Shown: positions 37,287-48,511 of the stretch, one piece after another
Position numbering within the stretch: the first letter of the stretch is position 1
Layout: each line of letters begins with the position of its first letter
Assembly: GCF_029867415.1 (NCBI RefSeq)
Contig: NC_081185.1
Location: forward strand, 137,919,191 to 137,983,190
Source of the DNA: Vicia villosa
Taxonomy: Eukaryota > Streptophyta > Magnoliopsida > Fabales > Fabaceae
Reading direction: 5' to 3'
DNA: 64,000 nt
The notes under the pieces: model-generated
The model's input: the letters and a program-made list of their open reading frames with translations, nothing else
Databases searched by the model: none
Told to the model about the DNA's origin: nothing
Position numbers and translations under genes: made by a program

Positions 37287-38149
37287 TATTCTCCACTGTT
37301 GGACGAAGAGGTCGACGAAAACTTTGACAAAGAATCAGATGAGTTGTTAATTGACTGTGGAATTGTATCTGTACTTCCAGCAGAGTTCGACAGAATATCT
37401 GAGGTGTCTGAGAATGAAGATGATTTTCTTCCAGACGAAAATGTGGAAGAAACACCTGTTTGTTATTATGTAATGGGAAAAGGAGTAGTAGAAGAACAAA
37501 AGGCTGTGTTTGAGAGGCCAGGTCGAGGAGTGATGTATCATTTGAAGCCTTTGTTCATAAGGGAAAAGGTAGATGGTGTTCCAATAAACAAAGTATTTGT
37601 TGATGGTGGAGCTGCTGTGAACTTAATGCCCTATTCTTCACTTCAGAAAGTGGGTAAGTTTGACAAAGATTTAAGGCCCCATAATATGGTGCTGTCTAAT
37701 TATGAGGGAAAGACAAGTGGAATACTTGGAGTGATTCAGGTAAAATTGGTTGTTGGTTCGACTGTCAGGTCAACTTTATGGTGATTGCATCCCAGGCAAA
37801 TTTTAAATTACTCCTGGGTCGAGAATGGATCCATGGCATAGGGGCAGTTCCTTCTACTTTGCATCAGCGTGTGGCTATTTGGAGGCCAGATGGTATAGTT
37901 GAAAATGTTGACACTGACCAAAGCTATTATAAAACTGAGAGTGGTCGCAGGCATTTCGACCAGCATCTAGCAAATGTAGCCCCTTGCTACAAAGCAGAAG
38001 AGGTGTATTCTTCTGATGAAAGTGTGTCTAAGTATCTCAACTTGGACCCAAATTATGGTTTCATTTGGAATAAGGAAGATCCCAATGAACCATTGAATCA
38101 AGAAAGTCCTCCAGAGCAGAGGACAACAGTCAAAGATGATGACCACTGA
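37287..38149 (+). pseudogene. Tat aspartic protease region
   Basis: INKVFVDGGAAVNLMPYSSL contains the retropepsin active-site position, here DGGA rather than DTGA, and KLLLGREWIHGIGAVPSTLH gives the later flap/LGR..W segment. The two parts lie in different frames, with a frameshift near 37780, and a further frame change near 38140 leads into reverse transcriptase. Acidic linker sequence precedes the active site. DGGA is seen in other Tat elements as far as I recall, so it need not mean inactivation. Confidence 0.75.
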
Positions 38150-39395
38150 GTCAGAATACCTGGCTCGAATAACGACTTATTTGGCCGAAAACAAGAGAAA
38201 AACGACTTTAGAAGCCGAACTGGAGAAAAACATGGCTTTTGAGGCCATGATAGTAAAAAGTGAAAACAATCAAGAAGTCGATCACCAGGTCGAAAGATTT
38301 GATGGGATATACGATGACGAACCTTTAGGCTTCGAGATGGATCCGTTGGGATCAGTAAAAAGAATGCAGGCTCAAGATCCTCTTGAAGAAATTGACTTGG
38401 GTGATGGAGTCACTAAAAGACCTACGTATGTAAGTACAAAACTTACAAGTGATCTAAAAACCAAGTTGATCCGACTTTTGAAAGAATATAAAGATTGTTT
38501 TGCATGGGATTACAATGAAATGCCTGGTTTAAGTCGAAGTGTGGTAGAACATCAATTACCTTTAAACCCAGGAAAGAAACCTATCAAGCAACTTCCTAGA
38601 AGATTTGTGCCGGAGGTTATGGAAAAAATCAAAGTAGAAATTGAAAGATTGCTGAGAAGCAAGTTTATTCGAACTGCGAGGTATGTCGAATGGTTAGCTA
38701 ATATAGTACCTGTCATAAAGAAAAATGGTAGCCTTCGTATATGCATAGATTTCAGAGATTTAAATAGTGCTACCCCTAAAGATGAATATCCCATGCCTGT
38801 TGCTGAGATGTTAGTCGATTCCGCAGCCGGATTTGAATATCTCAGCTTATTAGATGGATATTCAGGTTATAACCAAATTTTTATAGCTGACGAAGATGTA
38901 CCTAAGACGGTGTTTCGATGCCTATGTGCTTTAGGTACTTATGAATGGGTAGTAATGCCTTTTGGTTTAAAAAATGCTGGAGCTACGTACCAACGAGCTA
39001 TGAATTCCATGTTTCATGATTTTATTGACAAATTTATGCAGGTTTATATTGATGATATTGTAATAAAATCTAATTCTGAGAATGGTCACTTAGACCATCT
39101 TCGACAGTCTTTTGAAAGAATGAGGAAATATGGACTCAAAATGAATCCTTTAAAATGTGCTTTTGGTGTACATGCAGGGGATTTCCTGGGTTTTGTGGTT
39201 CACAAGAAAGGTATTGAGATAAACCAGAACAAGACGAAAGCAATCTTGGAGCTAAAGGCGCTAGAAACAAAGAAACAACTCCAGTCATTTTTGGGGAAGA
39301 TTAATTTCTTGAGGAGATTTATCTCAAATTTAAGTGGTAAAACGAAGATCTTTTCACCACTTGTGAAGCTCAAGAATCAAGATCAATTCAAATAG
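38136..39395 (+). pseudogene. Tat reverse transcriptase
   Basis: Complete reverse transcriptase domain: LPRRFVPEV, KKNGSLRICIDFRDLN, PMPVAEMLVD, LLDGYSGYNQIF, YEWVVMPFGLKNAGATYQ, and the catalytic YIDDIVIKS, then thumb KKQLQSFLGKINFLRRFI. It ends in a TAG at 39393-39395 where related elements usually have tryptophan. The next frame segment (to 39650) continues the first RNase H (NIAASGSTIGSMLAQEDD) and stops in another frameshift. The catalytic residues are present, but the polyprotein is broken. Confidence 0.9.
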
Positions 39396-40389
39396 GAGCA
39401 AGAACATCAACAGGCATTCGACCAAATAAAAGCTTACTTAACTAAGCCTCCTATTTTGTTACCCCCCAATAGGACAAAAAGTATGAAGTTGAACATAGCT
39501 GCATCAGGTTCGACAATTGGGAGTATGTTAGCCCAAGAGGATGATAATGGCATCGAAAGAGCTATATATTATCTAAGTCGAACCTTAGTGGATGCTGAAA
39601 CTAGGTATAATGATATTGAAAAATTGTTTATGCTTGTACTTCTCATGTAATAAACTTAAGCAATATATAAAGCCTGTTGATGTGTATGTGTCCTCTCATT
39701 TTGATGTTATTAAACATATGTTGTCTAAACCAATTTTGCATAGTTGAATTGGTAAATGGGCCTTGGCGCTAACTGAATTCTCCTTAACATATGTTCCTTT
39801 AAAAGCTATGAAAGGACAAATCGTGGCCGATTTTATAGTCAAACATGGGTTAGTTGAACTATCAGCAAATCTGGTCGATCAATCTAACTGGAAGTTGTTT
39901 TTTGATGGTTCTAGTCATAAAAATGGATCAGGCATTGGAGTCCTGATTATTTCTCCTGAAGGACTTCCAACCAAGTTCCACTATAGAATGAAAGATGTAT
40001 GTTCTAATAACGAAGTCGAATACGAAGCTTTGATAACTGGTTTAAGAGTCCTAATAGACTTGGGGGCAAAGCGAGTTGAAATTCGAGGTGATTCTGAGCT
40101 GGTAATTCGACAAATCAAGAAAGAGTATAAATGCATCAAAGAAAATCTAATAGTGTACTATGCAATAGTTGTACGCTTGTTAGAGCAATTAGAATATGTT
40201 GAGATTTTGCATGTACAAAGATCTGATAATTATATTGCCAATGAATTGGCACAGATTGCTTCTGGGTATAGAGTTTCCAAAAGTAAGTTAGAAGATATGG
40301 TCGATATCAAAGAGAAGGAAACTCATGTAGTGTTGGACAAGTTAGGACAATTGTCGATGCCAAAACTTGGGGGGGGGGGTAGAAAATAA
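39396..40389 (+). pseudogene. Tat RNase H pair (retroviral-type plus archaeal-type)
   Basis: First unit 39396-39650: SMLAQEDDNGIERAIYYLSR and TRYNDIEK. After a frameshift the second unit (39763-40389) begins with WKLFFDGSSHKNGSG, the first catalytic Asp, then NEVEYEALITGL (Glu), IRGDSELVIRQI (Asp) and RSDNYIANELA, the archaeal-type RNase H typical of Tat elements. The frame leaves the reading at a run of G residues at about 40370-40379, after which integrase continues in another frame. Confidence 0.88.
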
Positions 40390-41713
40390 AAGTGAAGATC
40401 TGTATGCCTTGGAAATTTTTGCCATCGACAATATGACAGTTTCTGATTGGAGAAACCCATTAGTCCAATACCTAAACAATCCAGTCGGAGGAACTGATCG
40501 AAAGATCAAATACAGAGCTTTAAACTATGTGATATTGGGAAATGAATTATACAAGAAAACGGCTGAAGGTGTATTGTTGAAGTGTTTAAGTGAAGCCGAA
40601 GCATATTTGGCCGTGTCAGAAGTGCATAGTGGTGTTTGTGGAGCTCATCAGTCAGGCCATAAAATGAAGTGGTTGTTGTTTAGACAAGGTTTATATTGGC
40701 CGACAATGTTAAAATATTGTATTGAATACGCAAGAGGGTGCCAAGAATGCCAGAAGTTTTCAGGTATTCAACATGTTCCAGCCAGTGAGTTGCATGCCAT
40801 TGTCAAACCTTGGCCTTTTAGAGGATGGGCTTTGGATTTAATAGGAGAAATCAAACCTGCATCTTCTAAACAACAAAAATTCATTTTAGTAGGAATAGAT
40901 TATTTTACTAAATGGATAGAAGCAATTCCACTGGTTAGTGCTGATCAAGAAGCAGTGATTAGTTTCATACAGAAACATATTATTTACAGATATGAGATTC
41001 CAGAGACTATTACCACCGATCAGGGATCAGTCTTTATTGGTCAAAAGATGCAAGCTTTTGCAGCTGAGACAAGATTTAAATTGCTAACATCCACTCCTTA
41101 TTATGCTCAGGCTAATGGTCAAGTCGAAGATGCTAATAAAGTTATTATAAACTTGATAAAAAAGCATGTAGGGAGAAAGCCAAGAAATTGGCATCAAACG
41201 CTCGACCAAATCCTTTGGGCCTGTCGAACGTCACCAAAGGAAGCAATAATTACTACCCCATTTCGTTTGACTTTTGGGAATGATGTTGTGTTGCCTGGAG
41301 AAATTCATCTACAGTCGGCTAGAATTCAACGACAAAGCGAACTTTCGACAGATGAATACTGGAGTATGATGTTAGATGAATTAGTAGAGTTAGACGAAGA
41401 ACGACTAATAGCGTTGGATAGGTTAATAAGACAAAAGCAAAAAGTGGCGAAAGCTTACAACAAGAAAGTAAAAGAGAAAACATTTGTGGTAGGTGATTAT
41501 GTGTGGAAAGTTATTCTACCCATGGATCAAAGGAATAAATTACTGGGTAAATGGTCCCCAAGTTGGGAAGGGCCGTTTAAAATTTTGCAAGTGTTTTCAA
41601 ACAACGCATATGAAATTGAAGAACTGAATTCAGATGGTCGAATATTGAGGATAAATGGTAAATATTTGAAAAAATATAAACCTATACTTCAAGAAATTCG
41701 CATAATAGAATAA
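40367..41713 (+). pseudogene. Tat integrase
   Basis: HHCC zinc-binding segment (HSGVCGAHQSGHK, CQECQKF), then the catalytic core with Asp in WALDLIGE, Asp in TTDQGSVFIGQ and Glu in NGQVEDANK, and a C-terminal domain (GDYVWKVILPMDQRNKLLGK, WEGPFKILQVF). 448 residues are open from the G-run to the stop at 41711-41713. No chromodomain, as expected for Tat. This is the best preserved part of the element. Its true N terminus is in frame with the preceding RNase H in related elements. Confidence 0.92.
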
Positions 41714-41807
41714 ACCCAAAAGATTATATTAAAATGGCTGAAAATCTGGCCAGTCAGTACAAAAAGTCCATTATAAAGTACGTGGATAGTCAGTCGAAAA
41801 CAAAAAA

Positions 41808-44800
41808 TTACAAAGTAGGAAAGTTATTCCTAAAATAGGCTAGCTTGGTCGACTCAAAGTCAATCTTAGAGTCAAGTCGAGACAAGCCTTGTCTAAGTTG
41901 TCGAATGCTAGTTTCCAATTTGAGAGCATTCTCACCATGACCAAGACCCTTCAAAATCCCTTGATTAATAGTTTCAGGCGAAGGAATTTTCTCAATTTGA
42001 GCCAAAGTGATTTTCTCTTGTTCAAGATCTTGAATTTTTTTGTTGAGAGCATCAATTTGGGCCTTATAGTCAGCAATTTTGTTGTTGATTTCTCCTTCCT
42101 TGTCAGAAAACTTTAAAGTTTTTTCCTGAAACTCTTCAACCTTCTTAGTCGAGGCTGCACTGGCATCCCACTCTCTCTCCATTTTGCGCTCTTTGTTCTT
42201 TGCTTGTCGAGTAATGTTTTTCTTGGTGATGAGGTCTCTCCAGAGCTGGTCGAAGTACGCCTCAAAATCAAAAAAGAACTGAGCAACAACTGTTGGAAGA
42301 GAAGCTTTAATGAGTGAGTCCAGTAACTTGCGAATTTCTCCACCAAGATGTTCAGAGCTCTCAAGGACAGTAAGAAACTCAGGTTCATTCAAGTGGGCTC
42401 GTAGTTGGCACATATCATCGACAAGGGAAGCATCGACTTCAGCATCAGGATTGGTCGACTGAACAGGAATGTTAAGAGAACTTGGCCTCAGTTTTTGAAG
42501 TCGAAGGAGAGCCTTTAGAGGATTAGTCTTTTTCAAGTCCAGAATCTCCTCCTGACTAAGAGAACAGTTGGAGTTAGTGTCATCAACAGTAAGATGTTGT
42601 TTGGACTGAGAAATGGTATTATGCTCTGGACGAGAGGCATGGTCAGCGGCTTCAACATTTTTAATTGCAGGTTGAGCTTGGTCAACGATGGGATTGTCTT
42701 GGGGCTCCGTTCAACTTCGACCTGGAGTATTAGCTGAATCAGTGGTGCTTCCAAAAGCGTCAGTCCTTTGACGGATAAAAAGGTTGGAGTCAGGAGCAGC
42801 CTCAGTAATCTTTTCAGCAACCTCAACGATCTTCTCTTGAGTGTGGTCGACAGTTGGTGCATTCTATTCAGAAGAAAAGTGTTAGAAAATAATCTGGTAA
42901 GAGAAATACACTAGAAGATTATGCTAAGTTATACCTCAAGAATTTGAGACGAAGAAGGGATTGTGGTTGGAATTGTTTGTGGTTGGACGACAACTTTAGA
43001 AATGTTTTTAACACCCTTTCGTTTCTTTGTTGGAGTTGGAAGAGGAGGTCGTGAGAAAATTTCACTTTCCTGATTTGGTGGAGATGTGGTTAGTCTGAAT
43101 CCTCAAGGACTACCAACTAAAGAGAGAATAAACAATTAATGAATGAGTATTTATAAGAGATGAAGGTTAAAAATAATACCTTTCTTACAGCTTTGTTTCT
43201 CCTAGTTGTAGTGGTGTTCGACGTACTAGGACGTTTTCGACTTGGTTTGGGAGCAGGGACGTCTCCGACTTGGTTGGTAGGATCAGGCCCTGTAAGATCT
43301 AAAATCAAACTTAGAACATTATAGATTGTAATAAGTAAATAAAGTTGGATATGAAAATGCTTACTTATAGTGAGTTGATCCTCCAACACGTCGAACGCAG
43401 TATTCAGTTTCTTGACGAAAGAGTCTCCATCATACAGTTGGTAATATTCAGACCACCACTCACTAAATTCCTTAGTTTTGAAGTAAGAATTTTGGAAAGT
43501 AAAGGTGGGGTGTTCCAAAGATTGTTTATTATGGAATTTTAAGCAGTCGAGATGTTGACGAGCTGTGAATGGTCGACCAGAGTAACAGATGTCAGCATCA
43601 TGGGTGTACAGGCTTTTGGGCAGCATTTGGCTCAAACCAAACTGTCGAGAGACCAGATTTGGTTGATAACCCACAAACCCATAACATTTACCAGTCGACT
43701 CAATGCGATGAGAGAGGAGTGTCGGAGTCAAGAATGCAGCCCAAATGGCATTCAATTGAGCTCAAAGGGTTGGAGTGTTCCCAGGGAAAATGGCTTTAAA
43801 CCAAGTTGGTCCAAAACACCGGTTTGAGAAAGGAGCCATGGAAGCTATGAATGTTTTACATTCAGAAAACACCTTCACATATTTGAGAAGGTTGGGCCTG
43901 TTAGACTCATCTTAAGGAGTTTGAAAGGCAAGTTTGATGCCTTCGACCATCCGATCATACATGACTTCTAGAATGGACCTAGAAACAGTATAACCAATAT
44001 ATGACTCGAAAGTGGCATTCAACCAATGTTGTAAAAGCCAGTAAGGTCCTGGCAGAGAAAGATGCTTTGGGGTTTCATGAAGGCGTTTGATTCTTAGAGA
44101 CGCTATACCCAAAATATGGTAAAGATAAGCAAGTAAAAGCTTACCCAAGGAAACCTTTCGACCTTCATGGATTTGGATAGCCAGGGGTATATAAGCTTTA
44201 GCTATCTGGACCGACCCTGGGCAAAACAAGTAATACGAAAGCCAGTAAGTGAGGAAAGCAACATGTTCTTCGTCAGAAAATTCCTCAGTGGACTTGTCAT
44301 AGTGATCCTGCATATATTTGGTGATAGTAGCATTGTTGAAGTTAAAGTTCATTTCCGTTGGGAGAGTTGGGTCGAAGATCTCACCCAAGGGCGAAAGCCC
44401 TGTGATGGCAGCCACGTCGAAAAGAGTGGGAGTCATCATTCCACAAGGAATATGAAAAGTGTTGGTCGAACCTTCCCAGAAGAACAATGAAGCAAGAAAC
44501 ATAGGAGGACAAACCTTATGACCAGTTCTGGACAATTGGATGGCGTCGAAGATACCCAATTCTTCCCATCTTTGTTGTTTTTTCGCTTGAACCTTGTTGA
44601 GCCAAGCCAGATACTCCTTGTTGCCAGGAGCTGGGGTCGAACGAAAAACCCTCACTGAAGGATCCATAAACTTCAGGTCGAGAGGGCGTGGTTTATCAAA
44701 TGCTACAGGCATTGTAGTTTGAAATGAGGGGAAGAAACCAGTGGTTTGCGCTAGATGAGAGCGGTGATCTGGGAGAGGCCCTGAGAAAGCTACTAATTTA

Positions 44801-44985
44801 TCAGTAATCTGGAAAGGGATTAACATCTGATTTTGCCAGATAATGGCTTTGGCTTCTGTAAGTTTGGGTTGAGGGACAAAATCCAACCCTTTCTCTTCCT
44901 CTTCACGAGAGATAATGGCTCCTAAAGGGTTAGAGCCTGTGGCATAGACTGTCGTGTTTGTGTTATTTATGGTGGTTGCAGCCAT
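41808..44985 (-). pseudogene. Antisense plant mobile domain gene within the Tat element
   Basis: Transcribed opposite to gag-pol. The first exon (44985-43912, 357 residues) is a PMD protein: WLNKVQAKKQQRWEELGIFD, GHKVCPPMFLASLFFWEGS, NTFHIPCGMMTPTLFDVAAI and LPGPYWLLQHWLNATF. The stop at 43912-43914 and another near 43757 break it. It continues as LNAIWAAFLTPTLLSHRIES, YSGRPFTARQHLDCLKFHN and SEYYQLYDGDSFVKKLN, then a Pro/Lys-rich linker and a coiled-coil C terminus (42536-41808; KIADYKAQIDALNKKIQDLE). At least two intron-like borders are visible in antisense (A|GTAAGC near 43370; AG|GTATT near 43185). Antisense PMD genes between pol and 3' LTR are known in Tat elements. The product's role for the element is unknown. 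Confidence 0.82.
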
Positions 44986-45384
44986 TGTTAATGTGCTGAA
45001 GAAAAGAGGAAAACAAGCGCTTAAAGGTTAGAGAAGAAGAAAGCTCTGAAAATGCTTGTGAAGAACAGAAAAACGAGAAGAAAGGAAAAAGGAGAAGAAG
45101 CTCACATATATATAGGGGCTATAATGACGTCAGTGAAATCGTGTGGAAAAGAAGTTGTTGAATCAAAGGTCACGTCAAAAAACGCTTTGGAAACCGGTAT
45201 AAGAAAGTGGGGAGCAGTTATAGCCCACTACCTAGGTTTTAGGTAATAATTAGTGTCTAGGGATGCACAAAGTAATCATGGCGTTAAAAGATAATAAAAT
45301 TCGAAACCTAAGAAGAAAACGAAACGCCATCTTTCTCTTCTTTTTTTTTAAAATCAGTCGAAAGAAGTCGCTTGGGGGGCAATT
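44986..45384. other. Region between antisense gene and 3' LTR
   Basis: Holds the presumed upstream region of the antisense gene and, at about 45371-45384, the polypurine tract used for plus-strand priming. No frame of interest. Confidence 0.5.
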
Positions 45385-46153
45385 TGTTACCCTAGGATTT
45401 CGACTTGCTAATAATGGTAAGTGGTCTCTAAGATATATGTGATTATTAAATAGACTAAGGCAAAGCAGTCTAATTAAGAGGCTTTCTTAGTCAAGACTAT
45501 TGTTCGACTAAAAATGTCATCATTGCCAGGGGTGGTTCGACTAAAATTGGCAAATTTGCCATGCATGGTCGACTAAAGTATGCAGAAAACTTAGGCGTTT
45601 TGCCAAGTATAGTTTTGAAGTCGGAAGACATCAGAAGTCAAAGGAAGCAGTTTCAGACAGTTTTCAGCAGTTTCTAAAAGACGCGTGGAAGCCTCACAGA
45701 CGAAGATGCTGCATGTCGAGGACACGTGTTGGCTAGTAATCAGTCGACCGTTAGTAGTAGTTATTTTATTTTCACTATTTAAGCAAGTTCTAGATGAACA
45801 GTTTAGGGTCCGCATTTTCTACAAAAACACAAGTAAACTCAAATCTCTGTGCAAAAATGCGTGACGAGTGCAACTTTGGAATGTATGTATGCGTACCAAT
45901 TTAATTTATGCAATCATTTTACATTATGCATTACTTTCAGTGCACATTTACTGCATTTTATCGTTTTCAGTTACTTTAAAGTCTTAAACTTCAGTGTGTA
46001 CTTTTACTTTAAGGTTATTACTGCATTTAATACAGACCAGATACACATAATAGACAAATCAAAGCAATCAGTCCTGGAATATTTTAGTTGATTCCACAAA
46101 AGTAGCCTTTAAAAAGGAAACTAGTGATTGTTTACCATATTTCTAGGTAAACA
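45385..46153 (+). repeat. 3' LTR of the Tat element
   Basis: 769 bp from TGTTACCCTAGG to TAGGTAAACA, aligned without net gap to the 5' LTR. About 16 substitutions by eye, most of them transitions. Confidence 0.93.
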
Positions 46154-46772
46154 CTAGCATATTGCCTAATATATTTTTTTCATGCTCAATTTAATTACAC
46201 TACATTTCAAATACACTTTTCATTCCTTTTAAAATTTTGTTTCACTTAATCACACTTTCCTCAATCCACCAATGTCTTATTTTATAGATTTTTATAAAAT
46301 AATATTGAATTCTATTATTTTAATGTTAGAATAGTATATCCATAGAATTTATAAAATTTCATATTAATTTAAAATTATCGTTTTTATAAAATAATAAACT
46401 AACTTTACTTATTTATTATTGAACATAACAATTAATTTTTAATAGAATAATACCTTACATATGTATCTAATTAAATCATCACGAAAATATTAAAAATTAA
46501 TTTATAAAATTATACTTTTAAGTTATTTAATAGGAATTATATGTGAAATTGTTAATGTGTATTTATTAATTTTTTTAAATATTAAAATATTTAAAATATT
46601 TTTTTTATTAAATTGAGAAAAACTTTATACCAAAAAAATATTATTTTAATTCATGATAGAAATAAAATAAAATCTTCATATTATTGCTCAAACACACTAT
46701 TTTATTTCTTTATGCATATTATTACTTTGTAAACAAGATAATTTATTCCACATCGGTTACTTCAATACCGAT
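46154..46772. other. AT-rich spacer
   Basis: Very AT-rich sequence with no frame, domain or recognised repeat. It begins with the right target duplication CTAGC of the retrotransposon. Confidence 0.35.
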
Positions 46773-47283
46773 GAGAAATCTACCTGCCGGTCCAAAAATT
46801 AGACTTGTTATCCCCTAAAACTATGTTTTTACCATTATATTCTTGTTTAAAGTTATTAATTTTTAAAAAATATACATTTTTATCGGAAATTTTGAAAAAA
46901 TACCGGATTTTTAAAAATATCCAGGAACTTTTACCCGAAATTTGAAAAAATTACCGAATTTTTCGAAATTTCCGGTATTTTTTGCAAAAACAAAAACTGT
47001 GATACCATAAATTTAAAATTTCCGGTATGTACCGGAAATTTCTAATTAACTAAAATTTCCGGTATGATGTACCGAAAATTTTCTTATACCTGAAAATTTT
47101 GGTATTTTTTGCAAAAAAAAAAGTGATACCATAAATTTGAAATTTCTGGTATGTATCGGAAATTTCAAATTTCCAGTATATCGAAAATTCTTTGTATCTC
47201 AACATTTTTCAACAAAAATAAAATTGGATTAAAAAAATATGAGGGGTGTCAGGTATAAAAAAGGGGTGGCAAGTAGATTTATC
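46773..47283. mobile_element. MULE-type MITE
   Basis: Left end GAGAAATCTACCTGCC and right end, read inward, GATAAATCTACTTGCC are inverted copies. The flanking nonamers AATACCGAT (46764-46772) and AATTCTGAT (47284-47292) agree at seven of nine positions, as a decayed 9-bp Mutator-type duplication would. The 511-bp interior is full of CCGGAAATTT/AAATTTCCGG palindromes. No coding sequence. Confidence 0.72.
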
Positions 47284-47931
47284 AATTCTGATGTAGCTAC
47301 TAAAATATGAATGGAACGCTTATTCGTTTGTGAGATACAACATTCTTTTATTTTTTATCTTATAGGTAATTTTTATGCATATTACAAAAAATATTAACTT
47401 ATTTATTTTTAAATTTTAATAAATTAGCGTTTCATTTTATCAAATTGAATAATATTCAATAGTCGTGTAATCAATTAATTTTTTAACTCATAGGTCACTA
47501 TCGTCAAAATATCTATTTTATTTTAATTAACACTTGTTTTTATTTAAGACACAAAATTCTTCTTTTCAAATGTTAGGATTTTTATTTTTTTCCTTTCTCC
47601 ATTTCATGGATTTTTTTCCGTTCTTTTTGTATGATTATTTAATACAATTGAGTTTATATTATCATTATTCATTTTACAATTAAATAATTCATTTCAAATT
47701 TATATGTATATCTTAAGAAAATATATACCATATTAGATAAATTTACCTGTGGAGAGGCACATGTATTTTTCTAGTTTTAATGTATAAATGAGATTATATG
47801 TGAAATAACACGTGTTAGATTTTATATAATGTGTGTGGCTTGAATCGTCTACGTGAGATCTGACGCCTCACATAGACCGTTTAATTATATCTAATGGTAG
47901 ACAATTTTCCAAAGTCGGAGATCAGGTGCAA
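47284..47931. other. AT-rich spacer with Helitron end
   Basis: Apart from the Helitron terminus, nothing is recognised. A short inverted repeat, TCTACGTGAG..CTCACATAGA, is present near 47849-47877. Confidence 0.35.
47740..47774 (+). mobile_element. Decayed Helitron 3' terminus
   Basis: ACCTGTG-GAGAGG-CACATGT at 47743-47763 is a degraded form of the CCCGTGC/GCACGGG hairpin, and CTAG follows at 47771-47774 with T after it, at the usual spacing. C-to-T changes explain the difference from the other termini. The 5' end was not found. Confidence 0.5.
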
Positions 47932-48460
47932 TAGGGGTGGCAAAACGGGTCGTGGCCCGCAGGGCCGACTCTCGCACCCGTCATATTATGGCGGGTTGGT
48001 TTTGGATTTTGGGACTGCCGTCCACTAAAGCCCGTCGTCAAAACCCACTGTCAGCCAATGCTCGTCCGGCCAAAATTCGCGGCCCGCCTCGCCTATTCTT
48101 TCAGCCTATCCCGCCTTAAGTCCGCCAATTTTTAGCTAATTATAGTAATTATAATTCTTGATGGTTTAATTTATACATTTATTTGTGAATATGTGCAACA
48201 TTTTTTAAGTAAAATTTGTTAAAAAGATGCTTTATAAAAAATTATTCTAAAAAATAAGTGAAAATTTTAATCGAAAGGTAAAAAAGTCTATTAATCTATT
48301 AAAAAATGAAAAAATAAATTTAAGCACATTTCGAAACGTTAAATGAGTGAAAATTTCAGGCCCATTTCGACTTGTCGGGCATGTCCGCCCCGCTCTTTTT
48401 TTACCGGGCTTAAGACGGGGCGAGTGCAGGGCGGGGCGGGCGGCCCATTTTGCCACCCCT
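47932..48460. mobile_element. hAT-type MITE
   Basis: Left end TAGGGGTGGCAAAACGGG, right end CCCATTTTGCCACCCCT, inverted copies with one mismatch. AGGTGCAA precedes the left end (47924-47931) and follows the right (48461-48468). The interior has GC-rich arms (GCGGGCGGCCC-like) and an AT core. 529 bp, non-coding. The final A of the right repeat is shared with the duplication, so the boundary is exact to within one base. Confidence 0.9.
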
Positions 48461-48511
48461 AGGTGCAAGTCTCCTGATTGTCCTCAATACATTGGCACAC
48501 ACGTTTTCTAC

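Larger units (their letters stand above)
33245..46153 (+). mobile_element. Tat-lineage Ty3/gypsy LTR retrotransposon with antisense PMD gene
   Basis: Complete element of 12.9 kb: two 769-bp LTRs, gag, protease, reverse transcriptase, RNase H, a second archaeal-type RNase H, integrase, then a long antisense gene before the 3' LTR. The dual RNase H is characteristic of the Tat lineage. It is flanked by CTGGC (33240-33244) and CTAGC (46154-46158), a 5-bp duplication with one change. By eye the LTRs differ at about 16 of 769 positions, mostly transitions, pointing to insertion roughly one million years ago under usual plant rates. A G-rich polypurine tract (CTTGGGGGGC) precedes the 3' LTR. Stops, frameshifts and an inserted MITE make this copy non-autonomous. 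Confidence 0.93.
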
